Source of the DNA: Panagrolaimus kolymaensis
Lineage: Eukaryota > Nematoda > Chromadorea > Rhabditida > Panagrolaimidae
Direction of reading: 5' to 3'
Length of the DNA: 64,000 bases
Assembly (NCBI GenBank): GCA_028622995.1
Contig: JAJQJQ010000018.1
Coordinates: forward strand, 2,232,001-2,296,000
Shown here one piece after another: positions 23,472 through 35,247 of the stretch (the stretch's first letter is position 1; the number at the start of each line of letters is the position of its first letter). The notes under the pieces were generated by a model. The model had not been told where the DNA came from. It saw only the letters and a list, made by a program, of their open reading frames with translations, and made no database searches. Both the position numbers and the translations under genes were made by a program.

Positions 23472-25890
23472 TTACCAATTTCGTTCAATTGGGCGTTCAA
23501 TGGGATATCCGCCAAATTCAACAACTGCAGCTCCAACATTAGTGATTGATGGGTTTTTTCTAACCAACCAAAATCTTAAAAATTTATTAAAACTATAAAA
23601 ATGTTTGTGTTAAAAAAAAGATGCTTACGTTCAAGAATATATTCAAGTGTAGTTTCAGATTCTCGAGCAGCGTGAAAACAGTAAGAAATGGTCCAAGCTA
23701 ACTAAAAATAATTTACTGAATAAAAAATATTAAAAAACGGAGCAAAACAAACTTCAATATCACAGTTACGTAATCCAATGGAATAAGATCTTGAAGCTCT
23801 TGCAATGGTTGCAAGCATGCATAAATTATTTTCCAATACTTTACTTAGACATTCAAGAGTTATAACATCTTGTTTAATGGTAGTACCTGAATCTTCAGCA
23901 ATGCTATTAAGAGCAATATCAAGACGGCTCATCGTGTTTTCTAATTTTCTACATGCGGGTTCTAATGATGGATGAACATGTTCAGCAATAAAATGCTTGA
24001 GTTTGGGATTCTTCCATCCTGCTTGTTTATTTGCTGTTTCAAATAAACGTTTAATAGTATTTGCTTTCAAGAATCTTAAATCATCATTTTTTTATTAATA
24101 AAAAAAGGAAAACGAAAAAATTCATTACTTGCTTTCATGCGCGGTTGCTTCAACCCATGAAACTATCATAGAAAGGGAAATGGTTTTTACGAGAGAAACA
24201 TCATTGATCTAAAAAAGCGAACTGCTTATGGATATAAATAATTATTAAATATTCTTACATTTAATGAAAGCAAAGTATTCATATCCCGAGTCATTTTATC
24301 ATAAATATGACCTTGATCAGTTGTAGCTGATCCAGCAACTTGAGTAATGGTTACAAATGCTTCTCTCAAAGTTCTATTAATCAAAAGCTTAAAAAAACAT
24401 TATATCGCAAAAGCATTTAAAAAGAATATACAAACTTGAACAATAGCATTTTCAATATCTGTAGAAAGAACTAATCCTTCATCCATCATTCCTCCCAAGT
24501 AATAAATAACGCTTTCAAGAATAAATATATTCATTCCAGTGTCAGCTAAACTTCGCTGAATTGCAATATTTTCCGCTAAACGATGATTGCCTTGAATCGA
24601 AGTATTTGCTTGATATGTAAGTTCACCTAAATTCCAAATGTAAAAACATTCAATGATAACTATTATTTACTTACATAAAACCTTTTTTAAAAATCCAACG
24701 ACGGCAGAACCAAGATAAAAGTTACCGTAAGATAAAAGTTCGTTGGCAACAGTTTTACCTGCCCCAACGCCAGCAAGGATGTTTTCTTCTGAGACAGGAA
24801 CATCCATGAAATTTATTTTTGATACTAAAATTCTAGTTATTATCCATTTCATAAAAAAGATTCAGAAGTAAAAAATCCCTTACGGCTAACACCACGTATT
24901 CCTTGCGTATGCTTTTTATCAACAACATTAATTTTTCCTTCTTTAATTTCTGATTTGTCAATTAAGTAACATGTATAACCATTTTCTTCTTCCTTAAAAA
25001 TAATCAAAATTATAAAGCGCGTTATTTAATTTGGAATTACTTTTTCAGATTTTTCATGAGCAAAAACAATAAAGATATCCGCAATATCTCCATTGATTAC
25101 ATCAGTTTTCCAACCACTCAATTTATTTCCAATACCAGAATAGCTGATAACTTCAACGCTTTCACCAGTGGGGCTAGAAAAAATTACTTAAACTAAAAAT
25201 TTTAATAAAATTCTTACAGATCTGTGAAGCAAATGGCTGGTTTAAGTTGTAGTGATCCAAGCTTAGGAAGATATCGTTCTTTTTGCTCATTAGTTCCAAA
25301 CATTTGAATTACTCTTGCTGCTGCGTATGATTGGTTTACAAACATATAAGTTGATAAATCAATTCCAAGGGCTTCATTCATGCATAAAAGTTCTTTGTTG
25401 TTTAAACCAACACCTCCAAATTCCTGAGGAATAAAGGTTTGAAAGACGCCATTTTTTAATAAAACAGCCAAAACGCTATCGGGTAATCCTTCAGCTTTAC
25501 TGTCTTTTTCTTGGGCTACTAAAATAAAGAAAATTATTATATCTATCAAACTGAAACATTGATGACTAACATGCAGCCGAAAGTTCATCTTGAAGTTTAG
25601 TAGAAAATTGTTTAATTCTAACTACGTCATCAGTGTCTGTGAATTCGGGGAAAATAACAAAATCCTATAAAAAACTTATTAAATCTAAAATAAATAAAAG
25701 CAAATCAAACCTTTTCAAAGCGATTTAAAGCTAAACCTCGAGACAGGGAAGTTTTTTCAATGGGTAAATTATTTTCTCGAGCTATGACTTCAGCGGATTT
25801 AGGTTCACGAAGAACTTCATTTGAAGTGCATCGATATGCAGAATATATGGCTCTTTGAAACTTTCTACCTTTCAAACAAATGGATAACAT
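23472..25890 (-). CDS. Divergent ACAD9/VLCAD-like acyl-CoA dehydrogenase, mitochondrial
   Basis: Twelve exons: 25711-25890, 25571-25664, 25218-25518, 25041-25173, 24884-24992, 24675-24824, 24436-24626, 24259-24387, 24129-24208, 23753-24074, 23629-23701, 23472-23574; about 621 residues, close to ACAD9 and VLCAD. The N-terminus is basic and Arg/Ser-rich, like a mitochondrial leader. Family matches include QEFGGVGLNNKELL, YMFVNQSYAAARVIQMFGT, KPAICFTD and DVPVSEENILAGVGAGKTVA; ILESVIYYLGGMMD would hold the catalytic Glu. The region that in active family members reads QILGGxGY...EGTNEI is replaced by unrelated sequence, and the TEPxSGSD segment is shortened, so FAD binding or catalysis may be weak or lost, as in a complex I assembly role. 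In the last exon the family-like frame (NPSITN...VVEFGG) is one base out of phase with the exon before it. Confidence 0.78.
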
Positions 25891-26678
25891 TTTTAATAAA
25901 CTCAAAAAAGTTTATGAAAAGCTTGAGGAAAATTTTATAAGTATATCAAAAGATCTTTTGGTGGTTCTCGTAATGCCAAATCACCGGTGTTAATTCAAAA
26001 AAATATTTCAAAAAAGTTTTAATTTGCAATGGTAAAATTGAGAAGTATTTAACGGTAGCAGACTAAAAATATAATAAGTAATAATCAAACTTCGATAAAA
26101 AAATAAGCACAAAAAGGAGTTTGGTTCAACGAAAATAAAGGCAAATAATTGAATTGAATTAATTAATAAAAGAGATACCTTTGCTTATGTATGCCCTAAA
26201 TTGTTTATAAGTCTTTCATTCATTTTGGTTGTTGTTGGTAAACAATGTTTTAATTAAAAGGGTCAAAGTAGGCTTTTAGCATCGCTAATTTATTTTATTT
26301 TGCATCTCACAATAATACTTACAGTTTTTTTATATTGTGCTAAAGATAATTTTAATTTCTTATAAAGTTTTGAAATGGAAATTTAGTGTTATTTAGAATC
26401 TTTTTGCAAAACTGTAGTTAGTTAGAGCCGATCAACAAACAAAAAAAGAAGTTTGTTTGAGTTTATTTATTTTTAAATTAAATCATTTTTATTGCTTTCA
26501 AAAGAAAATTATAAAATTTAGCAAGACTTTATTGGGTTTTCTTCAACAAACAAAAATAATAATAAGCACATACAAAGCCAAGTAAATTTTTTTGTAACAT
26601 AAAAATTAATTAAAGATAATAATGTGTAAAAATAACAAAAAAAGCGCTCCACAGATTTTTTACAAACATTTATTTTAA
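25891..26678. other. Intergenic
   Basis: A/T-rich DNA between the start of the ACAD9-like gene and the 3' end of caveolin. No coding exon was recognised. Confidence 0.55.
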
Positions 26679-27646
26679 TTAAGCTGAAAGAGGTTGGGTA
26701 ACATCATTGTTCATACCATATCGACGCATGGAAATGTTTGAGAATAAGAGACCAAGGGAGCGGGTGATGGGATCAAAGACATTGCTGATGACAAAGTTCC
26801 ATGTCTATAAAAAAATGAGTAGTGATTATTGAAGCGAAATTAATTGGATTTAATAATATCGGGAAAAGTTATAATTATGGGGTGTCATCAATTTTTTTAG
26901 GATTTTGTTTATGATGGCTCTGCTCTAGTGTGTTGTCCGTTTTGCCAGGTCAAAAAATGTATCCAAGCGGAAGAATGAATGGAAAGATACCACTTACCTT
27001 AAAGATCCATCCAGCTGGAATTTGAAGTAAGCGTCCAATTGGGACGCACACTAAAACATTGAGGGCTGAAGCGACAGCAAAGAGAATACCAAAAACAACA
27101 GCAGCGGGAATGGCAAGGATGAGAGTAAAAAGTTTGTAGAAAAAGTTGCGAATCCAATTGAAAACGCTGTTGGTAACACGCCAAACTCCGCCAAATGAAC
27201 GAACTGCATCGGGTTCGCCAAAGATATCAGTGAAGCCAAGATCAATGGAAGTGTGAAGAGATTTTTCATCTCGGTGGATCATATCTAAACCAAATGATGG
27301 TTGGGCTTCCTTTTCGGTCTTTTCACATCGTCGATTCCACCAGCATTTTTTCTTTCCATTTTCGGTTGCTTCTGGGATTTCTGATGAAAGTGGAGGTTTT
27401 TCAGAAACAACTTCGGTTGTGGTCTTCTTGTTCTATAAAAAAATCTTTAGTTAACTTTATTGAAAGACTAAATAAATCAATCAAATAATAACCTACTTTT
27501 TTCCAGAAGAACTTCTTTTTTTCAGTAGGATTGGTGGTATCAATCTTGCCTGCTTCAATATCGCCACCTTCAGCAATGATGGGTTCATTGACATCCATAT
27601 CGGATTTAAGGGGCATTTGTTCAGTGAGTTCAACTCTTTCAGTCAT
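26679..27646 (-). CDS. cav-1: Caveolin, CAV-1 orthologue
   Basis: Three exons, 27497-27646, 26998-27432 and 26679-26804, encode 236 residues, the size of worm CAV-1. A variable acidic/Lys-rich N-terminus leads to KKKCWWNRRCEK, then the caveolin signature region FTDIFGEPDAVRSF followed by GVWRVTNSVFNW, a long hydrophobic hairpin (roughly residues 150-185) and the conserved end FDPITRSLGLLFSNI. Caveolins insert as hairpins into the inner leaflet, oligomerise and shape membrane; in C. elegans CAV-1 acts in germline and neuromuscular signalling. The signature element after the scaffolding domain and the C-terminal RRYGMN tail match the nematode CAV-1 form rather than CAV-2. Confidence 0.93.
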
Positions 27647-28968
27647 TTTTTATAAAGTTTCAATAATCTGAAATTACCTAATAAACATAAGAAGCTATGA
27701 AAATATTATTTATCCCGCCAAAAAAAACTAAAAACAAATGAGTGAAAGAAAAAATGCCAAATAAATATGAATCGGGGAAGGATAGTACTTATGCTAAATA
27801 AAAAAAAGACGAGCAGTCGCCACGCAAATAGTCGTCGAACCAATGTGCACAAAATTATTGTTGCCACAATGAAGTATGTTGTATTCGTTTTTTTCTCGGA
27901 AAAGACTATTGTGGCTCAATCCACCAGCAGCTCCACCCCCTTTTTGAGGTTGTATAAAAAAACGAAAGCTATTGTTTGATCCGCGCAAGGACGATGCACT
28001 AGAAAAATTGTCTTTGCCACTTCATTCATTTTTTTTGAATTGAATTGTATTGGGTGTCCAAACAGACTGCCTAACATTAGAGGGAAAGCGTTTTGTTTGG
28101 CTGTATGCCAATAAAGTTTTTTTGATTATACAGGATGACCTGGTTGAGAAAAAATAGAGTTGTGTCCACACATTGACTGTCCAAACCAACTAGAGCGCCA
28201 TGGCGATGACCTCTACCTAATATGCGACTGTGCCATTACGCACAACATCTTAAAGCTTAAGCTCAAATGACTGCACCACAACCAAAAGAAAAGAGAGAGA
28301 GAAAAAATATGTGAAGGGCAATAAAAATAACATTCAATCTGATGCAATGCATTAACACATTTTTGATTTGAATCAAAAATTAGGATAAACAAAAAAAAAA
28401 TGAAAGTTTTGGGTCATTGCAAAACGAAGTCTTTGGATACTAAAAGCTTTGGCTAAATAAAAAGTGCCATAAACGTTTCATTTTTTTCTACAGCAAAGCT
28501 TTCATGTTTAAAAGCCATTAAAGCATTTCATAAACTATTTGGCAAATCAAACCACACATTTTTAAAAAAAATGCAATAACTTTTAGACTTATAAATAAAC
28601 CAAGCGTAAAAAATTCTATTCAAATAACCAGCCCACTTTTTTCATTTAGCTTGGTGAAAAAAAGAAGTAAAAAACTAGGATGTTTAATTATCACGTAAAG
28701 AAACCATTATTTTGGAAGAGAAAAAAAGATGGCACAAAACAACATTTAACTGAAGAGCAGTAAAAAGTATAACGTTTATGTCCCATCTCATGGGAACATT
28801 AGAAATAACCCAAAAAAAAACCCTAAACAGAGTGATGAAAACGAAAAACCAAAAATGCGGTGAAAAATAATCAAATACATATTAACAAGTTTAAGATAAA
28901 CAACAGTAAACAAAATTTATTACAAAAAAAGTGCAAAAATAACGAAACAAAAAATGAAGAAAAAATAA
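27647..28968. other. Intergenic, 1.3 kb
   Basis: It holds the upstream region of caveolin and the 3' flank of the next minus-strand gene. A and T runs are abundant; no open frame with coding features was seen. Confidence 0.5.
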
Positions 28969-30355
28969 TTAACAATTACACGTAAAACAAATATTAATAT
29001 GGATAGTTATTTGATAAGATTCTTCAGGTACACTTTCATGTTCTGTTTGAGATGAAGCTTTGTTTTCATTTTGTTGAAGAACATCCAAAGAAGCTGGTGC
29101 AATTGAAGAAGCTTGTGCAGGAATGGTGTATCTTGTTCCATAAGTACGTGGTGCCCATTGATGTTGATGATTTTGAACGATTTTCGGTGGAACGCGAACA
29201 CTTTCATTCTTGATATGAATTTCAGGAACTTTTGAAAGCTAAAAAACGATGACAATTAAAGCTAATATAAAAACTCAAAAAACGATCACTTACATGAGAA
29301 GCAGAAACATTTTTAGGTTTTGCTATTTCGTCATCAGTATAAACATCATCAGAAAATTCATCTGTTTCATAACGAGGATTCCGAACATCATTCATATCTT
29401 CAAAGTTTTCAAGAGCAAATCCACGAGCAGTCATAGCAGCTTGGTCTCGAACGGGTGGTTTAGGACCAGAAGCAAGCTTTCGAAGAAGATTAGAATTGTT
29501 ATATGGACGTAAAATTGCTTCGACTTGCATATAAGGTATTTGTGGAATAGAATCAAGTTTACCAAACAATTCGTTTTCTTCTAATTCTTTGATAGCTTGA
29601 TCGATATCACACACAGCTTCGATTGACATGTCGCTTTGATCTTTATCAGGTTTGATAACTTTAAGATGATATGGAAAGTGTCGTTCAAACATTTTTGTAG
29701 CACAAGATTTTCCAAAAAGCTTGCGTAATTTCTGAAAATATAGATTTGATAACAAAATCAATGATAAAAATACACTCACATTCTTGTCCAAAGCAGAGCC
29801 AAATCTGTAAGAATAAACTTTTTGAAGATCCGAGTATTTGATTGCATAAGTCTTTGAAACACCAAGATCACGTGCGCATACCAAGATTTGTTGTTTAGCC
29901 TAAAAAATGAAATAAATTCACAAGAAAGTTAAAAAATATCCAACCTCAGTGATGCCTGTTTCAGAAACAGAAGGATTTGTAACAATTCGTTTAGCAGGAG
30001 GTGGACAAGGTGGAGATGGTTTAGATGGTTTATAGTTCGGAGGATACATTAAATCATCAGAAGTTGAAGAGTGTGATCCATCTGAACTTGAAGAGAGTAG
30101 ACGATGTCCATGTGATCCTTGTTCACCATTGTTGTCAAGCGAAGTTTTAGAAACTGGAACAGCTTTTGGAAGAGTAGAAGCAGCTTTTTCTTTAACATTT
30201 GTTGAAAATGGTGAATCTGGACGAAGTGAAACATATGTGTGGCGTCGTTCATCATCAGTATAAAGAACAGAGTCAGAATCACTTTCTTGTGCAGCATCGC
30301 CGGTTATTTGTTCTTTATGATCGGTAGTATAACCACCATATTTTTCTGACGACAT
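28969..30355 (-). CDS. Unrecognised protein, paralogue 1 of a tandem pair
   Basis: Exons 29945-30355, 29780-29899, 29294-29731 and 28969-29238 join in phase 0 throughout and give 412 residues. There is no signal peptide or membrane segment. The N-terminal 137 residues are Ser/Asp-rich and disordered (SESDSDSVLYTDDE-like, then SKPSPPCPPPAKR). The second and third exons carry an ordered-looking core (ILVCARDLGVSK...SYRFGSALDKNKLRKLF, MFERHFPYHLKV), followed by an acidic part (FSDDVYTDDE) and a Gln/Asn-rich tail. The 120-bp second exon has the same length and position as in the next gene upstream (30709-31459), with clear residue similarity, so the two are duplicates. No known family was recognised. 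Confidence 0.72.
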
Positions 30356-30708
30356 GTTGATCGTGCTATTCTAAAAAATATGAAGGTAAAGAAAATAATT
30401 TTACATAGAAACGAAATGAAAAACGATTTCGAAAAAAGTAAGTCATAAACAAGCATCAATTGTAGCGAAAACGTTAGTTATTCAAACACTTTTTTGTAAA
30501 AATCCCAAAATGAAAGAAAGTTTGAGAAGGATACCATAGCTAAAGAATTTCTTGTTAAGATACACAACAGTTTCAAACTATTCCACTAAAACTTAGTGTC
30601 TTCATTCGAGATGATATCTTATTGCATTTTGTTTTCATATGTGAAAATATGCTATATAAACAAATCACCGGTATTATTAGAGGATGTTAGCTAAACTTGT
30701 TTTCACCA
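30356..30708. other. Short spacer between tandem paralogues
   Basis: About 350 bp. It may hold a last tiny exon of the upstream gene: a GTTTAG acceptor near 30690 would follow its GTATGT donor at 30744. Otherwise nothing was seen. Confidence 0.4.
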
Positions 30709-31459
30709 TCATAATTTTTGTGGAGAAGGAGAATAAAAACATACCTTTGTAACTCTATGATGACGAGGTTTAATCATTCTGATTTTGCTATGTTTGATAT
30801 TTTCCCCTGGACGATATCGCGGAGGGTGTTCAATTTCATACATTTCAGCAGGAGTTAATGGATCAACTGGTTCAATTTTTCCAAAATACTTATTGTTCAA
30901 TAAATTTTCAATTGCACGATCAATATCCATTTTTGATTTTAAAGTCCATTCTTTTCCATTATAATTTGCAATTATCTCTTGTTCGAACTCTTCATCGAAA
31001 ACTTTTTTGAGTTGTGTAGTTGAAAAGAGATCCCATAATTCCTAAAAAAAAAGAAGCATAAAAACAGTAAGAAAAATCAATAATATCCACTATCAACAAA
31101 TATGTAAGAGGAAAAGTAATACACCATCATGCTTTAATAACTTACTTCTTTAGTTAATTCGTTTTCAAATTTGAGCTTATAAACATTTCGAACGATTGGA
31201 TATCGCACTTCTCTTTCATTGGACATGCCCAATTCTTTGCAACAGTACAAAATTCGATACTTAGCCTAAAAATTAAATATGAAAGAAAAAGAAGTTTAAC
31301 CTTTAAAATAAAACAAACCACAGAAGGTCCATATTTTTGTGGAGGAGGTGCAACAATAGGTACATTTTGAACCAAAGAAATTTCACTTGCTCGTCTTTGT
31401 ACTCTTTGGATTGAAGGATACATAAGATCCACGCTTTCATCGGAAGAACAACTCATCAT
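30709..31459 (-). CDS. Unrecognised protein, paralogue 2 of a tandem pair
   Basis: Exons 31319-31459, 31146-31265 and 30745-31041 (or read through to a stop at 30709) give about 186-198 residues. The N-terminus shares a DLMYP motif with its neighbour at 28969. The 120-bp exon shares I-L-x-C-x-x-[DE]-L-G and the VYxxxF pattern, and the third exon starts (K)ELWDLFSTTQLKKVF against KLRKLFGKSCATKMF in the paralogue. It lacks the paralogue's long Ser-rich leader and its acidic tail. TTTTTCAG ends at 31479, twenty bases upstream of the tandem ATGs, a probable spliced-leader site. The 3' end is uncertain because GTATGT at 30744 could be a donor. Confidence 0.65.
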
Positions 31460-32343
31460 TAACAAAATCCAAAAGAATCTGAAAAATGAAACATGAAAGG
31501 TGTAAAAAAAAGTTTCAATACACGAACGGCAAACAAATGAGACAAAAACAAAGTAAAAAATTATGTCCAGCATTCAAGCTATAAAAAATCAATTCTTTAA
31601 GAGAAACGATTGAATGAAAAATTGACGCGTGAGAATATAAAACTACTGTAGCTTGCTTTTCAGGACATCCACCGCTTTTTGAAATTTTTAACGTTATCTT
31701 TTTGCTTTTGCTTGTTTCAATCAAAATTAAATGTTCATCCATTTTTTTCTGTTTATCGTATTTTCTCGAAATGTGGTACAAGAATGTATCATAACCACAA
31801 TCTCTACTGATGGTTAATTATACAAAATGGTCATCGTCGTAGTTTAGAATTAAATCATTTTACTGTAACAATCTTTTACTTCCAAAGAATGACAAAATCA
31901 TATTATCCTTGTGAGCCAAGCATTATACGACGAATCCTAAAGAAAGAATGATGTGAAATAAGATGAAATATACGAGTAAAAAGAATTTTAATTATTTTAG
32001 AACACTAAAAAGTGTGACTTGTATTGACATGGTGATAAAGTTTTCTTTATCATTAATTACGTTATTGAACTTTGTGTTGTTAACTGAATAGGCAGAACCG
32101 AGGCGTTTAATTGCCGAATGCCTTGCTTCAACATTTTTAAATAAATGTTTAAAGTTAAGCAGATAACAATGATAGAATTATGCATATTTTTTACAAAGTT
32201 TAAAACTTATAAGTAAGTATCAACAACTTTATACAACAAGAGAAACATCGTAGAAATGAACAAAAAATAACAAAGAAATAAAAGCAGTACCAGATAGCGC
32301 TCTACTAGTCCATCAGTTTATCGTAACAAGCGCGAATTACTCA
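31460..32343. other. Intergenic
   Basis: An open frame of about 60 codons on the minus strand starting near 31740 (MDEHLILIETSKSKK) is not bounded by good splice sites in the right phase and is not called. The rest is A/T-rich. Confidence 0.4.
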
Positions 32344-32863
32344 TCAATCACTATCAAATTCATCACTTGATGTAGAATAATTCTCGGATGATGAACATTC
32401 ACCTTCTTCAGATACATTTCGACGTTTTAAGTACTTTGGAGCTTCTTCAATAGTCATAATACTTGGTTGAAGTTGAACTCTAAAAACAAATTCATAAAAA
32501 AATGTAAACACAAAGAAATCCTACTTACATATTAGTAAATTGATCTTGATTTTTACAGCTTACAACTTTATCATGGCTTCCAGAAAATTTGCTCCAAGAT
32601 TCAAAAGTTAAAGGTTCGCCATCAACATGAATATTTCCTGCAGGTGTTTCTCTTACATCATGATCGCCATCATCCAATTTCATCGTTTTTCGAGCATGTG
32701 AAAGTAAAGCACTAACACCCATAACACATTGAGCAACATCTGAAGATAAATGTTTTCTTTTTCTCTGAAAAAAATATAATGGAAATGAAAGCTCTGTGAA
32801 TTATGTAATATAATAACTTACTTTTAACCTTAGAAAAGGATGAATTGCTTCTTGTTCCTCCAT
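32344..32863 (-). CDS. Truncated paralogue of the nuclear acidic protein at 33344-34777
   Basis: Exons 32822-32863, 32529-32764 and 32344-32479 encode 137 residues. The middle exon is 236 bp, the same length and phase as its counterpart at 33838-34073, and codes for a near copy (KRKRKH, VMGVSALLSHAR, MKLDDGDH, VDGEPLTFE). The first exon keeps only IHPF-LRLK of the long N-terminal part of the neighbour. The last exon keeps VSEEGECS and a few acidic residues, then stops where the neighbour continues with its basic and C-terminal segments. It reads as an intact but shortened duplicate, possibly functional, possibly decaying. No known domain was recognised. Confidence 0.68.
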
Positions 32864-33343
32864 AGAAAATACAGTTTATTAGAAGATTCTAATAAGCTGA
32901 AGAAAAAAATAGGAAAGAAGAAAAATGAAAAAATGAAAACAACAAAAAAGCGTTTGTCACACGATTCCAGCTTGCCAAACCCTGCAATTTCAAGCAAAAC
33001 AACAACAACGACATGAATGAATTTTCCGATGGAAACATATAAAAATTTTCTAATTAATTATTGAACATTATTATTAAAAAAGAAAGAAATTTTATCTAGC
33101 TTGACATAGTTCAACGTTAAACCCTTTTTGTTTGACAAGTCAATAATTATGGTAGTTATAGCTTTCTTATTATTCAAAAATAAAGCACCTTTCTCTTTTT
33201 TTTATTTTACTCTATTAGCTGATAAAATATTTGCAGCATAAAGATGTTTTTTTTAGAAAATTTCTTTTCATAATTTATAAGAATAACCAAAACTTTAAAG
33301 ACACCAACCACTTTATATAATAATAAAAACATGGCAAAGAATT
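32864..33343. other. Intergenic between duplicates
   Basis: A/T-rich spacer containing the 3' end region of the longer paralogue and the 5' flank of the shorter one. No exon was seen. Confidence 0.45.
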
Positions 33344-34777
33344 TTAAGGTTGAGACAAAAAGTTTGCAAGCTTAGCATTATTTTGCATTGCGGAATCATG
33401 TTGACCATAAACCATACGCAAAGATTGAAGAAATCCAACTTTTTGTTCAACGCTGAGATAACAAACAATATCGAATCGATTACTGTAAATATCTTGCATT
33501 CGCCGTTTCATATCATAATGATTGTTTTGAACATTTTGTCGAAGTTGTTGACGACGAACTGCACGGCGCTTCTTTTTGTTACGCTTTGAGGATTCGTCAT
33601 CACTATCGAGATCGTCACTCGATGAGGAATCATCTTCAGAATCTGAACATTCGCCTTCTTCAGATACAGTTCGATGGCGTTTATTAGCTTCAGAAGGTTC
33701 TTCATCCTGGGTTATTTTTTTACGAGGACGCTTAGATGGTTTTGGAGCTGCTTCAACAATCATAATATTTGGTTTTGGTTGAACTCTAAAAATTAATTCA
33801 AATTTTGTTTTTATTTAAAACTTTGTATTAAACTCACTTATTTGCAAATTGATCTTGTTTTTCATAACTAATTACTGCATCATCATTACCAGAAAGTTTA
33901 CCCCAAGTTTCAAAAGTCAAAGGTTCCCCATCGACTTGAATATTTCCCTCTGGTGTTTCAACAACTTCATGATCGCCATCATCTAATTTCATCATTGTTC
34001 GTGCATGTGAAAGTAAAGCACTAACACCCATAACGCTTTGGGCAACTGACGTGGGCATATGTTTTCGTTTTCGCTAAAGTAATAAAGTATTTAAAAATCT
34101 TCTCGCAATTAAAAATAATCTACCTTTAAACTTTGGAAAGGGTGGATGGTGTTTGCTTCCATTGGAACCATTGTTGCACGTTTAGTAACTTTTTCCTTAC
34201 TCATTTCTTCTTTCCACATGCTTAAAAGTCTATTAACATGATTACGAAGCCATCCATTTTCTGATGTTTTAATATGCAATTGAAGCACATAAAACATAGC
34301 TTCTTTGAGAATATCATCAGGGATACCACCTGTAAATTTACTTGCGCTATCTGCTAACTCATAAAGTCCAGCAACATTTTCAATTTCACCCCAATTAATA
34401 TTTTTCTCATCAGCATGCTAAAAATTAAAGGATAAATATTTAAACTATTTGAGAAAAGTAAAGTTTTAGAAAATTTACACAGTAAAAAAATATTTACCTG
34501 CTGAATAATTTGGGCAAATTTCTCTTTAGTAATATCTCCAGAATCTTTCAAATTTAAAGGATCGATAAATGTATTCTTTAAAGAAGTTTTGAGACTAAAA
34601 ATATAAAAATCTTAACCAACTCTTCTTTCCTATATGTAAATTACCTTTCTTCACCATCTTCTGGAGAAGATACAGCATAGTTTGAATTGCTATCGACTAA
34701 AGAAATATTTGATACTTCCTGAAAAAAATTTTACCATATTAACTACAAATATATAAATACAAATGATTTACCGCCAT
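33344..34777 (-). CDS. Unrecognised protein with acidic Ser/Asp tract and basic NLS-like runs
   Basis: Exons 34772-34777, 34645-34718, 34498-34594, 34124-34417, 33838-34073 and 33344-33785 close in frame at 382 residues. The first coding exon is only six bases (Met-Ala). Residues ~55-155 look helical and ordered (FAQIIQQHADEKNINWGEIE, YELADSASKFTGGI). Basic clusters KRKRKH and KPSKRPRKK, then SEDDSSSSDDLDSDDE and KRNKKKRR, suggest a nuclear, perhaps chromatin- or RNA-associated, protein. A conserved C-terminal segment follows (YLSVEQKVGFLQSLRMVYG). The shorter tandem copy lies downstream at 32344. The gene is divergent from the IFRD homologue, 470 bp apart. The function is not known. Confidence 0.72.
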
Positions 34778-35247
34778 GACCAGATAAAAAAAAGATATTT
34801 AAAAAAATTCTCAAACGAAAAGTGAAGATAATTATGAATTTTTATATTTCGCAAACTTAATGGAGAAAAAAAACTGACAAAAAAATATCGTTTTAAGATT
34901 TTCTGGAATAAGAATTTGGTCATGAAAAAAATAAAATATGTGGAAAGTCTTCGTCGTTCCACTTACTGACTGAAGACTGACGTTTCTATTCACGTTTTTT
35001 CTTTTGATAGTTTTTTTTCCAGAATGATCGTTAATTAGAGTTGAGGGAAATTAAATAAATATTCATAAAATCAAAAATAATCGAATTTTTTAATTGATTT
35101 TTGTGTTTAAAATTTACAATTTTTTATTAAGCATAAACAATATTGTTGTTTTAAAACGTGTTTTGAAATTGTTTGTTTTGTATAATAAAAAACGTTTCAC
35201 AAACAATTTTTTAGCTCTTGTTCCTATAGTTAAAATTTATTTTAAAA
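34778..35247. promoter_or_regulatory. Shared divergent promoter region
   Basis: 470 bp separates two head-to-head genes. Nothing coding is present; it presumably holds both promoters. No specific element was identified. Confidence 0.4.

Noticed and set aside
31515..31781. Possible 5' exon of the gene at 30709-31459
   Set aside because: No donor in the required phase links it to the acceptor at 31479; a spliced-leader site there explains the data better.
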